64,000 nucleotides of DNA, taken from positions 124,001 to 188,000 of the forward strand of contig CANROC010000001.1 of NCBI GenBank assembly GCA_947632175.1, written 5' to 3'. Source of the DNA: an uncultured Oscillospiraceae bacterium (GTDB taxonomy: Bacteria > Bacillota > Clostridia > Oscillospirales > Oscillospiraceae). The notes beneath the pieces were generated by a model, which was given only the letters and a program-made list of their open reading frames with translations, had not been told where the DNA came from and ran no database searches. The translations under genes and the position numbers were made by a program. Shown piece after piece: positions 8,606 to 17,014 of the stretch (positions are counted from its first letter, which is position 1; every line of letters begins with the position of its first letter).

Positions 8606-11083
8606 TCATTTTTTCGTGATAAAGGGGGCGGCGGCCTTGAGCATCAGGCGTTTTTGGGACCCGTGGAAGTCCACGGTGAGGAGGGCGTCCCCCGGCATCG
8701 TTGTGACGGCGACGACGGCGCCCTCGCCGAAGGCCTTGTGGAGGATGACGTCCCCGGCGGAGAGGGTGGGGAGGGTCTTGGGGGACGGAGAGGCCGTTTT
8801 CGGGCCCTCCGCGGGGGGTCTCCGGACCCCCTGGGGCGGCCCTCCGAACCCCCTCCGAGGGGTCTCCGAACCCCCTCCGAACCCCCTCCGAGGGGCCTCC
8901 TGGAAGGGGCTTTTTTCCCGGCGGCGGTACTCCAGCCACTCCGGGTCCGGCTCCCGGGTGAAGCCCTCGGACCCCATCCGGAGGTCGGCGGGCTTGTCGA
9001 TGTCCCCCTCCGGGATCTCCTCCACGAAGCGGGAGACGGCGTTGGCGGTGGTGTGACCGAACAAGAGGCGGCGGCGGGCGGCGGTGAGGGTAAGGCGGCG
9101 CTTGGCCCTCGTCAGGGCCACGTAGCAAAGGCGGCGCTCCTCCTCCAGGTCCTCCTCGCTGTCGGTGCTCCGGGAGGAGGGGAAGACGTTCTCCTCCATC
9201 CCCACCAGGAACACCCAGGGAAACTCCAGGCCCTTGGCCGCGTGGATGGTCATCAGGATAACGCTCTCGCCCTGGGTATCCACGCTGTCAAGGTCGGAGT
9301 AGAGGGCGATCTCATCGAGGAACCCGGCGAGAGTGGGCGTCTCGGCGGAGGCGGCGTAGGAGACGATGTTGGACTTAAGCTCCATGATGTTGTCCCGCCG
9401 CGCCAACGCCTCGTCGGAGTCGCCCAGGGCCTCCAGGTACCCCGTCTTCTCCAAAAGCGCGTCGTAGAAGTCCTCCAGGGGCAGAGATTCGGAGAGGGTC
9501 CGCAGCTCCATGATGAGCGCCAGGAATTTCATAAGCTTCCCGGCGGCGTTTTTGAGCTCCGGGAAGCTCCCTGCGTCGGCGGCGATGTCCAGAATGGGCC
9601 GGCGCTGAGCGGCGGCGAGGGCGCGCAGGCGCTCCACGGTGGTGTCGCCGATGCCCCGGGCGGGGGTGTTGACGATGCGCAAAAGCCGCAGGTCGTCAGC
9701 GGGGTTGTTGACGACGGCCAAGTAGCTCGTCATGTCCTTGATCTCGGCCCGGTCGAAGAACCGGGTGCCGCCCACCACCTTGTAGGGGATGGCCCGGCGC
9801 TTGAAGGCGTACTCCAAGCGGTTGGACTGGACGTTCATCCGGTAGAGGACGGCAAAGTCGCTCCAGCGCATCCCGCCGGCCACGGCGGAGACGATGGAGT
9901 CGGCCACAAACTCCGCCTCGGCGTCGTCGCCGTCGCTGACCACGAGCCGCAGCTTCTCCCCGTCCCCGGCGGAGGTCCACAGGTTCTTACCCCGGCGCTC
10001 GGCGTTGTGGCGGATGACGGCGTTGGCGGCGTTCAGGATGTGGCCGGTGGAGCGGTAGTTCTGCTCCAGCTTGATGACCCGGGCGTTTTTGAAGCGGTTT
10101 TCAAAGCTTAAGATGTTCTCGATGGTGGCGCCCCGGAAGCGGTAGATGGACTGGTCGTCGTCGCCCACCACGCAGATGTTCTCCCGCTCCCCCGCCAGCG
10201 TGGCCGCCAGCAGGTACTGGGCGTGGCTGGTGTCCTGGTACTCGTCCACCAGCACGTAGCGGAAGCGCCGCCGCCAATAGTCCCGCTCCTCCGGGTAGTC
10301 CCGCAGGAGGAGGACGGTATAGTAGATGAGGTCGTCGAAATCCAGCGCGTCCGCCGCCAAAAGCCGGCGGGCGTACTCGGTGTAGGCCCGGGCTATGTAC
10401 TTCTGCCGGGGGTCCCAGCCCTTCTCCGCCGCGGCGGCAAAGTCCGCCGGGGACTGGAGCTTGTCCTTGGCGCGGCTGATGGCGGCGAGGACGGACTTGG
10501 GCGGGAACTGCTTCTCATCCAGGTTGAGCTCCCGGAGGACCCGCTTCATCACCGCCACGGAGTCCGCGGCGTCGTAGATGGTGAAGTTGGGGGAGATGCC
10601 CAGCGCCTCGATGCTTTTGCGCAAAATGCGCACGCAGGCCGAGTGGAAGGTCATGGCCCAGACCTCCCCGGCTCCGGGGCCCAGCTTGCGCTCCAGCCGT
10701 GCCTTCAGCTCGTCGGCGGCCTTGTTGGTGAAGGTGATGGCAATGACCCGCCAGGGCTCCACCGGGTCCAGCGCGCAAAGCTCCCGGACCTCCTCCGGCA
10801 CGGGGCCCGCGCCTTTGGCCTCCGCCTCCAAAAGGGCGAGCTCCGCCTCCCCCATCCCCTCCGGCACCTCGGGACTGTCCGAGCCCCGGCCGTAGCGGAT
10901 GAGGTTGGCGATGCGGTCGATGAGCACCGTGGTCTTGCCGCTCCCCGCCCCGGCCAGCAGCAGCAGCGGACCCTCGGTGGCCAGGACGGATTTTCTCTGC
11001 ATGTCGTTGAGGTGGGCAAAGTCCCGCTCGATGACCTGCCTGCGCGCCAGTGCAAAGCGGCGTTCAAATTCGTTTCTCTCCAT
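8606..11083 (-). CDS. pcrA: ATP-dependent DNA helicase PcrA/UvrD
   Basis: 825-aa superfamily 1A 3'-5' helicase for repair and replication-fork maintenance. Walker A is AGAGSGKTT (44-52), motif Ia/Ib and VITFTNKAADELKARL follow, motif II is VLVDEYQDTS, motif III is VVGDDDQSIYRFRGA, and later motifs include LEQNYRST and VALTRAKRRLTL. The C-terminal 50 residues (SAGDVILHKAFGEGAVV) are the Tudor-like domain of PcrA. Odd feature: the linker before it (about 725-774) is a Pro/Gly/Arg stretch encoded by tandem DNA repeats (8810-8905). The start at 11083 has a weak ribosome-binding site. Confidence 0.95.
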   Translation of the reverse strand: MERNEFERRFALARRQVIERDFAHLNDMQRKSVLATEGPLLLLAGAGSGKTTVLIDRIANLIRYGRGSDSPEVPEGMGEAELALLEAEAKGAGPVPEEVRELCALDPVEPWRVIAITFTNKAADELKARLERKLGPGAGEVWAMTFHSACVRILRKSIEALGISPNFTIYDAADSVAVMKRVLRELNLDEKQFPPKSVLAAISRAKDKLQSPADFAAAAEKGWDPRQKYIARAYTEYARRLLAADALDFDDLIYYTVLLLRDYPEERDYWRRRFRYVLVDEYQDTSHAQYLLAATLAGERENICVVGDDDQSIYRFRGATIENILSFENRFKNARVIKLEQNYRSTGHILNAANAVIRHNAERRGKNLWTSAGDGEKLRLVVSDGDDAEAEFVADSIVSAVAGGMRWSDFAVLYRMNVQSNRLEYAFKRRAIPYKVVGGTRFFDRAEIKDMTSYLAVVNNPADDLRLLRIVNTPARGIGDTTVERLRALAAAQRRPILDIAADAGSFPELKNAAGKLMKFLALIMELRTLSESLPLEDFYDALLEKTGYLEALGDSDEALARRDNIMELKSNIVSYAASAETPTLAGFLDEIALYSDLDSVDTQGESVILMTIHAAKGLEFPWVFLVGMEENVFPSSRSTDSEEDLEEERRLCYVALTRAKRRLTLTAARRRLLFGHTTANAVSRFVEEIPEGDIDKPADLRMGSEGFTREPDPEWLEYRRREKSPFQEAPRRGFGGGSETPRRGFGGPPQGVRRPPAEGPKTASPSPKTLPTLSAGDVILHKAFGEGAVVAVTTMPGDALLTVDFHGSQKRLMLKAAAPFITKK

Positions 11084-11117
11084 AGCGTTGCGTTCCGTTT
11101 CTGAAAGGTTCCCTGAC

Positions 11118-11146
11118 AGTATACACCGGGCGGGGGGAAATGTAAA
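11118..11146 (-). promoter_or_regulatory. Probable pcrA promoter
   Basis: On the minus strand TTTACA (complement of 11141-11146), a 17-bp spacer, then TATACT (complement of 11118-11123), 35 bp upstream of the pcrA ATG. Confidence 0.7.
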
Positions 11147-11149
11147 GGT

Positions 11150-12400
11150 GGGAAATGGGGGCGGGTTGTCAGGGCCGCTCTATTTTCCGACGCTCGCTTC
11201 CCCCCTGCCCCCCTCCTACGAGGAGGGGGCGAAAAAAGGTTTGCGGCTTCGCCGCATTCTTTGATTTTCCCGCGCGGCGGGGACGGGGGACGAGGGAGGG
11301 GGGACGGGCGGGTTTGGAACCCGCCCCTACAGTTTTTGGGATACGTTTCCATTCAAGCCGTACGGGCCGCATCTCCGCGCCAAGAGCCGCCGCTTCGCGG
11401 CGGTTGCGCTCCGAAACGCGCCTGCGGGCGCAGGCCCACAGCGGCCCCCGTTGCAGGTTTCGGATTGCTTCCGATGAACGCCGTAGGGGTCGCCGTCTCG
11501 GCGACCCGCGTTTCGATGACCTCCGGCGTTGGTTGACTGGGATAACATTCCATATCTTCCGTAGGGGCGGACCCATGTGTCCGCCCGTGCGCGGTTGCGT
11601 GACGGGAACGGGTCCGATAAAACGGTACATGCCGGTCAACGAAAAAGGGCCGCTGTGGGCAGCGGCCCGTACGGCGATGATTGGAACGTGTCAATCATCG
11701 ATAGGCGGGTCGCCGGGGACGGCGACCCCTACGGCGGGAAAAAATAGACGCCCCCACCCTGCCCATCGCTGCGCTCGGGCACCCCTCCCGGAGGGAGGGG
11801 CAAAAGAGGTTGCGATATCGGAGCGATTCCGATAAAACGCGCCAGCCTCCGACACGGAGCCCCCTCCTCGTAGGAGGGGGGCAGGGGGGCAGCGAACGTG
11901 GGATAACAGACCGGTTCCGACAAATCGAATCCGCCCCAATTACCGCCGTAGGGGTCGCCGTCCCCGGCGACCCGCGTTCCGATGTTGGTTGAATGGGATA
12001 ACCTCCCATATCCCCCGTAGGGGCGGACCCATGTGTCCGCCCGTGGCACTTGGCGGGACGGGGGCGGGTCCGATAAAACGGTACATGTTTGTCAACCGGG
12101 GAAAGGGCCGCCGTGGGCGGCGGCCCGTACGGCGGTGATTGGGACGTGTCAATTTTCGAAAGGCGGGTCGCCGGGGACGGCGACCCCTACGGCGGCGGCG
12201 GGGGCGGGCGGGTGGGGAAATCAAAGAATGCGGCGTCAGCCGCAAACCTTTTGCCCGCCGCCGGGGGATAGACGCACCCACCCTGGCCGGCGCTTCGCGC
12301 GGCCACCCCTCCCGGAGGGAGGGGCTAAGGAGGGCGCGCAAAGCTTTTGCAAATAAGAGCGCGGGGGCCCGGTGGGGGCCCCCGCTAAAAAGAGGATAAA
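11150..12400. repeat. Intergenic mosaic repeat block 3
   Basis: Same repeat families as the other blocks: the GAGGAGGGGG hairpin (11215, 11870), GGGCGGACCCATGTGTCCGCCC-type units (11565, 12020), TCGCC/GGCGA units (11490, 11705, 11950, 12165), CCGCC/GGCGG units (12110), and the CCCTCCCGGAGGGAGGG unit (11780, 12310). It ends with a GC-rich hairpin (12361-12385). The remaining ~100 bp before the next gene end are AT-richer, with nothing I can name. Confidence 0.85.
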
Positions 12401-12507
12401 ATGAAAAAGGTGAAATCATGTTGAGGTACTGTCTATTGTACAAATGATTTATTAAGAAAACAACGGAAAAGTTTTTCAAATGTGTGAAATCGGGCTTAAA
12501 ATTTGCG

Positions 12508-13362
12508 TCATTTGTCTGTAAAGTTCTGCCACGGCCAGTCGAAGCCCAGCCAGGGGGCGGGGTCGGGGGACGGGGGGAGGGGGGCGGAGAGCATGGCGGA
12601 GGGGGCGCCGGCGCCGGTCTCCCCCGCCGGGGCGCGGAAGGTATATTTTTTGCGCCGGAGGGCGCGGCAGACCAGGGCGGCGGCGTCGTCCTCGCGGCCG
12701 GCGGGGACGATGAGCTCCCGGATCAGGGCCTCGTCCCCGGCAAGCTCCGCGGCGGCGCAGCACCGGGCGCCGTCGGCCACCACGTAGAAGAGGCCGCCGC
12801 CGGAGGCGCGGCACAGGCGGTCCCGGTACTCCACGGCGCGGATGTCCAGGTCGATGTGGGTCCGGCGGTGGAGGAGCTCCTCCCGGAGGGCGGCGTAGCC
12901 CCGCACCGTCACGCGGGTGACGGTACCGGAGAGGGGGCGGCCGTCGTCGTCGCGGCGCTCCTCCCGGGCGTAGAAGGTCGTCCGGAAGCCCCGGTCCCGG
13001 AAGCGGTCAAAGAAAGCGGGACTCCCGGGGCAGAGGGCGGTGACGCCGGAGACGGCGGCCCGCTCCAGGGCGTTTTCCAGGACCCTTTTCCCGAAGCCCC
13101 GGCCCCGGAAGGCCGGGTCCGTGCCCCAGGCGTACAAAAGCTTGCAGGGCGTCCAGCGCCCGTCGCACACCAGGTCCCCCAGCCGGAAGAGGTACGCCGC
13201 GCTGACCGGGCGGCCGTTCAGAAGACAGACCGAGGCGGTCCCCGGGGCGTAGAGCGTTTCAAAAAAGCCGTCTATGACCTCATCCGCGTCCCCGAAGGCG
13301 GTCTTCCACAGCGCTTTCAGCGCCGGCTCGTCGCCGGGGCGGGATGTTCTCAGTTCCTCCAT
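12508..13362 (-). CDS. GNAT-family N-acetyltransferase
   Basis: 284-aa protein from the chosen start MEELRTSRPGDE. The N-terminal half is a GNAT fold with the acetyl-CoA loop GTDPAFRGRGFGKRVLENAL (about residues 80-100). The C-terminal half looks like a second, degenerate acyltransferase or sterol-carrier-like region, as in two-domain Eis-type GNATs. The start at 13362 has AAGGAGACACT in front; an in-frame start 13 codons earlier would collide with the upstream gene end and lacks such a site. It follows the uracil-DNA glycosylase by 35 bp and is probably in its operon. Substrate unknown. Confidence 0.8.
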   Translation of the reverse strand: MEELRTSRPGDEPALKALWKTAFGDADEVIDGFFETLYAPGTASVCLLNGRPVSAAYLFRLGDLVCDGRWTPCKLLYAWGTDPAFRGRGFGKRVLENALERAAVSGVTALCPGSPAFFDRFRDRGFRTTFYAREERRDDDGRPLSGTVTRVTVRGYAALREELLHRRTHIDLDIRAVEYRDRLCRASGGGLFYVVADGARCCAAAELAGDEALIRELIVPAGREDDAAALVCRALRRKKYTFRAPAGETGAGAPSAMLSAPLPPSPDPAPWLGFDWPWQNFTDK

Positions 13363-13397
13363 AGTGTCTCCTTGTCGATCATGCCGCGTTTCCCGGC

Positions 13398-13970
13398 TCA
13401 CCGTTCATACGTCTCCGGGCAGAGCTCCCGGATCCTGGCCTGGAGGTTTTTCAGGTCCACGAAGGTCTCCGGCCTGCGCCGGGGGTCCCGCAAAAGGGCC
13501 GCCGGGTGGTAGAGGGCCGTCATCCACACGCCGTCCACGTCAAAAAACCGCCCGTGCTCCTGGGATATTTTGAAGTCCGGCTTGATGAGCACCTGGGCGG
13601 CGATGCGGCCCAGGCACACCAGGATCTTGGGGCGCACCAGCTCGATCTGCGCCCGGAGCCAGCCAATGCACGCCTCCTGCTCGGTGTTGAGGGGGTCCCG
13701 GTTCTTAGGCGGGCGGCACTTGACGATGTTGGCGATGTAAATGTTGCGCCGGCGGTCGAGATCGATGATCTCCAGCATGGTGTCCAGGAGCTGGCCGCCC
13801 CGGCCCACGAAGGGCTCGCCCTGCAGGTCCTCGTTCTCCCCCGGGCCCTCGCCCACGAACATGACCCGGGCGTCCCGGACGCCCACGCCGAAGACAGGCT
13901 TTGTCCGCGTCTCCCACAGGGCGCACCTCCGGCAGTCCTCCGCCGCCTTTTCCAGCTCTTCCCAGGTCAT
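13398..13970 (-). CDS. Type-4 uracil-DNA glycosylase (Fe-S)
   Basis: 190-aa family-4 UDG that removes uracil from DNA to start base-excision repair. Cluster cysteines are visible at CRRCALW near the N terminus and in the later CRPPKN and LEQEAC-like segments (NIVKCRPPKNRDP, TEQEACIGWL). The active-site motif is GEGPGENEDLQGEPFVGRGG, and the C-terminal motif is TALYHPAALLRDP. The start MTWEELEKA at 13970 follows GGGGAGACGCTC; the longer frame starts in promoter DNA. It is divergent from the yhaM-like gene and leads a two-gene unit with the GNAT. Confidence 0.92.
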   Translation of the reverse strand: MTWEELEKAAEDCRRCALWETRTKPVFGVGVRDARVMFVGEGPGENEDLQGEPFVGRGGQLLDTMLEIIDLDRRRNIYIANIVKCRPPKNRDPLNTEQEACIGWLRAQIELVRPKILVCLGRIAAQVLIKPDFKISQEHGRFFDVDGVWMTALYHPAALLRDPRRRPETFVDLKNLQARIRELCPETYER

Positions 13971-14004
13971 GAGCGTCTCCCCTTTTCTTTGTTTCTTGAG
14001 AAAA

Positions 14005-14032
14005 AGTATACCATATTTCCGCAAAATTGCAA
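14005..14032 (-). promoter_or_regulatory. Promoter of the uracil-DNA glycosylase gene
   Basis: On the minus strand TTGCAA (14027-14032), a 16-bp spacer, then TATACT (complement of 14005-14010). Confidence 0.65.
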
Positions 14033-14048
14033 GAGGCCGGCAAAGTGG

Positions 14049-14077
14049 TTGAAAAATCCGGCGGGGGACGGTATAAT
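14049..14077 (+). promoter_or_regulatory. Promoter of the yhaM-like gene
   Basis: TTGAAA (14049-14054), a 17-bp spacer, then a perfect TATAAT (14072-14077), 30 bp before the ATG. It is back to back with the minus-strand promoter at 14005-14032. Confidence 0.8.
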
Positions 14078-14106
14078 AAACGCATCATGAAGAAGGTGGG
14101 TTGTCT

Positions 14107-15054
14107 ATGCTTTCCAACATCCGCATCGCCGACATGGCCGTGGGGGACGATTTTGAGGGGTACTACGTCCTGAAGACCGCCGTGTCCAAGATGTCCTCCA
14201 ACAACAAGCCGTTCCTGGCCGCCACGCTTACCGACGCCACCGGCGAGATCGACGCCAAGGTCTGGGACTACGCCGGGCCCGTGGGCCAGGGAGACGAGGG
14301 GCAGGTCGTCAAGGTGCGCGGCTCGGTCAGCGAGTACCGGGGGGCCCTGCAGGTCACTGTGGACCGTCTGCGGGTGGCGGAGGAGAACGACCCCTATGAT
14401 CTCTCGGACCTGGTGCCCGTGGCGCCCATCGACTTAGACGGGGCCTTTCTGGAGCTGGAGGGGTTCGTCAACAACCTGGACGACGAGGACTACCGGAAGC
14501 TCACGAGGAAGCTCATAAGCGGCCACAAGGAGGCCCTCAGGCGCATCCCGGCGGCCAAGAGCGTCCACCACAGCTTCATCGGGGGACTTCTCATGCACAC
14601 GCTGAACATGGCGCGCACGGCGGATTTTCTGGCTCAGCTCTACGCCGACACGGTGGACAGGAGCCTGCTCATCGCCGGGGTGTGCCTCCACGACCTGGGC
14701 AAGGAGGAGGAGTTTTTATACTCCGCCCTGGGGCTGGTCACCGACTATTCCGTGAAGGGGGAGCTTCTGGGGCACCTGGTCATGGGGGCGCAGGAGGTAG
14801 CCGACGCCGCCCGGGAGCTGGGGGTCCCGGAGGAGAAATCCGTGCTCTTACAGCACCTGCTCCTCTCCCACCACGGCGAGCCGGAGTTCGGCGCCGCCGT
14901 CCGCCCCATGACCGCCGAGGCGGAGCTTCTGTCCCTCATCGACCGGATCGACAGCCGCATGGAGATCTACCGGGAAAACCTCCCCACCGTGGAGCCGGGG
15001 ACGTTCACGCAGAGGATCTTCGCGCTGGAGAAGAAGATTTATAGGCATGAGTGA
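14107..15054 (+). CDS. yhaM: 3'-5' exoribonuclease YhaM-like (OB fold + HD domain)
   Basis: 315 aa. An N-terminal OB-fold (VLKTAVSKMSSNNKPFLAATL, GEIDAKVWD) is followed by an HD-type phosphohydrolase domain with metal ligands in SVHHSFIGGLLMHTLNMA and CLHDLGKEEEF and a later LLLSHHGEPEFG. This order and length match YhaM/CBF1-type 3'-5' exonucleases acting on RNA and single-stranded DNA. ATG at 14107 is preferred over the TTG six bases earlier because AAGG at 14093-14096 is correctly spaced only for the ATG. Monocistronic: repeats begin at its stop codon. Confidence 0.88.
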   Translation: MLSNIRIADMAVGDDFEGYYVLKTAVSKMSSNNKPFLAATLTDATGEIDAKVWDYAGPVGQGDEGQVVKVRGSVSEYRGALQVTVDRLRVAEENDPYDLSDLVPVAPIDLDGAFLELEGFVNNLDDEDYRKLTRKLISGHKEALRRIPAAKSVHHSFIGGLLMHTLNMARTADFLAQLYADTVDRSLLIAGVCLHDLGKEEEFLYSALGLVTDYSVKGELLGHLVMGAQEVADAARELGVPEEKSVLLQHLLLSHHGEPEFGAAVRPMTAEAELLSLIDRIDSRMEIYRENLPTVEPGTFTQRIFALEKKIYRHE

Positions 15055-15353
15055 GGCGGGAAGGGGGACCCCTCAGTCGCTTCGCGACAGCTCCCCCGGG
15101 GGGAGCTAAAGGGCGGGTTTGGAACCCGCCCCTACATTTTCCAAATTTCCTTCAAATAACGCCGTAGGGGCCGCCACTCCTGGCGGCCCGCGTTTTGATG
15201 ATTTCCGATGTCGGTTGAATGGGGATTGTTCCCATTCGTGCTGTAGGGGCGGGTTCTAAACCCGCCCGTGCGGGGTCCGATAGACGCCCCCACCCTGCCC
15301 GTCGCTTCGCTCGGGCACCCCTCCCGGAGGGAGGGGCTTTGGCGCCCCGTTCG
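15055..15353. repeat. Intergenic mosaic repeat block 4
   Basis: Fills the convergent gap between the yhaM-like and SCIFF maturase genes. Units: GCTCCCCCGGGGGGAGC (15090), GGGCGGGTTTGGAACCCGCCC type (15112), GGGGCCGCCACTCCTGGCGG (15168), GGGGCGGGTTCTAAACCCGC type (15246), and CCCTCCCGGAGGGAGGG (15319). Confidence 0.88.
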
Positions 15354-16739
15354 TCACGCCTCCGCCGCTTCCTCGCTTCTGGCGACTTGCATCATGATGG
15401 CGCACTCCATGCGTTTTTTGAAGAGCTCGCAGCCGTATTGGTAGACGCCGCGGATGGAGCCGGAGGCGTGGTAGGCGTTGGCGGCGCAGCCGCCGGAGCA
15501 GTAGAGGCGGGCCCAGCAGTGGTCGCACTCGGGGCGGGCGTAGACGTTGCAGAGCTTAAACTCGTCCCGGAGGGCGGTGTTGGTGACGCCGTCCCAGATG
15601 TTGCCCATGAGGTATTTTTCGTCGCCCACGAACTGGTGGCAGGGGTAGAGGTCCCCCCAGGGCGTGACGGCCATGTACTCCGTGCCGGAGCCGCAGCCGG
15701 AGATGCGCTTGTAGATGCAAGGGCCGTGGGTAAGGTCGATCATGTAGTGGTAGAAGGTGAAAGGCCGGCCCTCCTTTTCGCGCTTGAGCATCTCCTTCGC
15801 CAGGATCTCGTACTGCTCGAAGAGCACGGGGAGGTCCTCCGGCGTCAGGGCGCAGGGGTCGTCGGGGGCGCAGACCACCGGCTCCATGGAAAGCTCGGTG
15901 AAGCCGAGGTCGGCGAGGTGGAGGATGTCGTTGGTGAAGTCGGTGTTGTGGTGGGTGTAGGTGCCGCGGACGTAGTAGCTGCGGCCGCCGCGCTTTTTGG
16001 CGAAGTCCAGGAACTTGGGGACGACCTTCTCGTAGCTGCCGCGGCCGGCGTAGTCCACGCGGAAGCGGTCATGGACCTCGGGCCGGCCGTCGATGGACAT
16101 GACCACGTTGTGCATCTCGCGGTTGGCAAAGTCGATGACGTCGTCGTCCACGAGGACGCCGTTGGTGGTGAGTGTGAAGCGGAATTTTTTGTGGTGCTCC
16201 GCCTCGATAGACCGGGCGTAGGCCACCAGGTCCTTCACCACCTGCCAGTTCATTAAGGGCTCGCCGCCGAAGAAATCCACCTCCAGGTTCGTGCGGGTCC
16301 CGGAGTTCTCCACGAGGAAGTCCAGGGCGCGCTTGCCCACCTCAAAGCTCATGAGGGCGCGCTCCCCGTGGTATTTGCCCTGGGAGGCGAAGCAGTAGGA
16401 GCAGTTGAGGTTGCAGGTGTGGGCCACGTGGAGGCACAGGGCCTTCACCACGTTGGAGCGTTTTTTGAAGTCGAAGGCCATGCCGGCGTAGGTGTCCTGG
16501 GAGAAGAGCCTGCCGGCGTCCTTGAGGGCCTGGATGTCCGCAAGGCACTCCCGGAGGTCGGCCTCGGTGACGTCGGGGCGGCCGGCGTACTTCTCCAGCA
16601 TGGCGGACACGATCTCGTCGCCGGTGTGGTCCTCGAAGAGAGCGATCATGTCGTAGGCCACGTCGTCCACCGCGTGGACCGCGCCGGAGTAGACGTCCAG
16701 GACGATGTTATAGCCGTTGAGTTTGTACTGATGTATCAT
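15354..16739 (-). CDS. scfB: SCIFF maturase: radical-SAM/SPASM thioether-forming enzyme
   Basis: 461-aa radical S-adenosylmethionine enzyme expected to form Cys-to-residue thioether crosslinks in the neighbouring SCIFF peptide. The radical-SAM cluster motif is CNLNCSYC (Cys109, 113, 116). An N-terminal RiPP-recognition-like region occupies residues 1-90. The SPASM/twitch auxiliary cluster cysteines are C-terminal (CGSGTEYMAV, LYPCHQ, CDHCWARLYCSGGCAANAYH). ATG at 16739 follows AAGGTGATTCT. It lies 61 bp after the peptide gene, with an attenuating terminator between. The family (six cysteines in forty-five) is near-universal in Clostridia; the product's role is not established. Confidence 0.95.
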   Translation of the reverse strand: MIHQYKLNGYNIVLDVYSGAVHAVDDVAYDMIALFEDHTGDEIVSAMLEKYAGRPDVTEADLRECLADIQALKDAGRLFSQDTYAGMAFDFKKRSNVVKALCLHVAHTCNLNCSYCFASQGKYHGERALMSFEVGKRALDFLVENSGTRTNLEVDFFGGEPLMNWQVVKDLVAYARSIEAEHHKKFRFTLTTNGVLVDDDVIDFANREMHNVVMSIDGRPEVHDRFRVDYAGRGSYEKVVPKFLDFAKKRGGRSYYVRGTYTHHNTDFTNDILHLADLGFTELSMEPVVCAPDDPCALTPEDLPVLFEQYEILAKEMLKREKEGRPFTFYHYMIDLTHGPCIYKRISGCGSGTEYMAVTPWGDLYPCHQFVGDEKYLMGNIWDGVTNTALRDEFKLCNVYARPECDHCWARLYCSGGCAANAYHASGSIRGVYQYGCELFKKRMECAIMMQVARSEEAAEA

Positions 16740-16750
16740 AGAATCACCTT

Positions 16751-16784
16751 AAAAAATACCGCTTGCGTTGCGGCGCAAGCGGTA
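16751..16784 (-). terminator. Attenuating terminator between SCIFF peptide and maturase
   Basis: 11-bp perfect stem (TACCGCTTGCG / CGCAAGCGGTA; 16757-16784) followed on the minus strand by six T (16751-16756). The T-run abuts the AAGGTGA ribosome-binding site of the maturase. The likely effect is more peptide mRNA than maturase mRNA. Confidence 0.85.
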
Positions 16785-16800
16785 CTGGTTTGCCAAGCTT

Positions 16801-16947
16801 TTACTTGCTCTTCTTCTCGCAAAGCTGGTTGGCGACGCCGCAGGAGGTCTTGCAGGCGGACTGGCAGGAGGTCTGGCACTCGCCGCAGCCGCCGGTTTGG
16901 ACGCTGGCCTTGAGGTCGCGGGTCTCAACGGTCTTGATCCTCTTCAT
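16801..16947 (-). CDS. scfA: SCIFF peptide (six-cysteine RiPP precursor)
   Basis: 48-aa precursor. It starts MKRIKTVETRDLKAS and then holds six Cys at residues 21, 24, 28, 32, 36 and 43 within the block CGECQTSCQSACKTSC and the tail GVANQLCEKK. This is the signature of the SCIFF family, and the matching maturase lies just downstream. The ribosome-binding site AAAGGGGGAGCT precedes the ATG at 16947, and a good promoter lies 40 bp upstream. Known: the maturase installs thioether links from these cysteines. The mature product and any export system are not evident here. Confidence 0.95.
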   Translation of the reverse strand: MKRIKTVETRDLKASVQTGGCGECQTSCQSACKTSCGVANQLCEKKSK

Positions 16948-16985
16948 GTGGGTAGCTCCCCCTTTCCCAAATTCTTAACGCCACT

Positions 16986-17014
16986 ATCTTACACCATTTT
17001 TCCCGGAAGGTCAA
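16986..17014 (-). promoter_or_regulatory. Promoter of the SCIFF operon
   Basis: On the minus strand TTGACC (complement of 17009-17014), a 17-bp spacer, then TAAGAT (complement of 16986-16991). It lies inside the last codons of the upstream decarboxylase-family gene. Confidence 0.75.

Noticed and set aside
8474-10111. A 545-codon plus-strand frame opposite pcrA.
   Set aside because: Antisense shadow of the helicase gene; no recognisable domain.
12400-12505. A short peptide gene starting ATGAAAAAGGTGAAATC near 12401.
   Set aside because: The frame stops after seven codons, and no conserved or structured context supports it.
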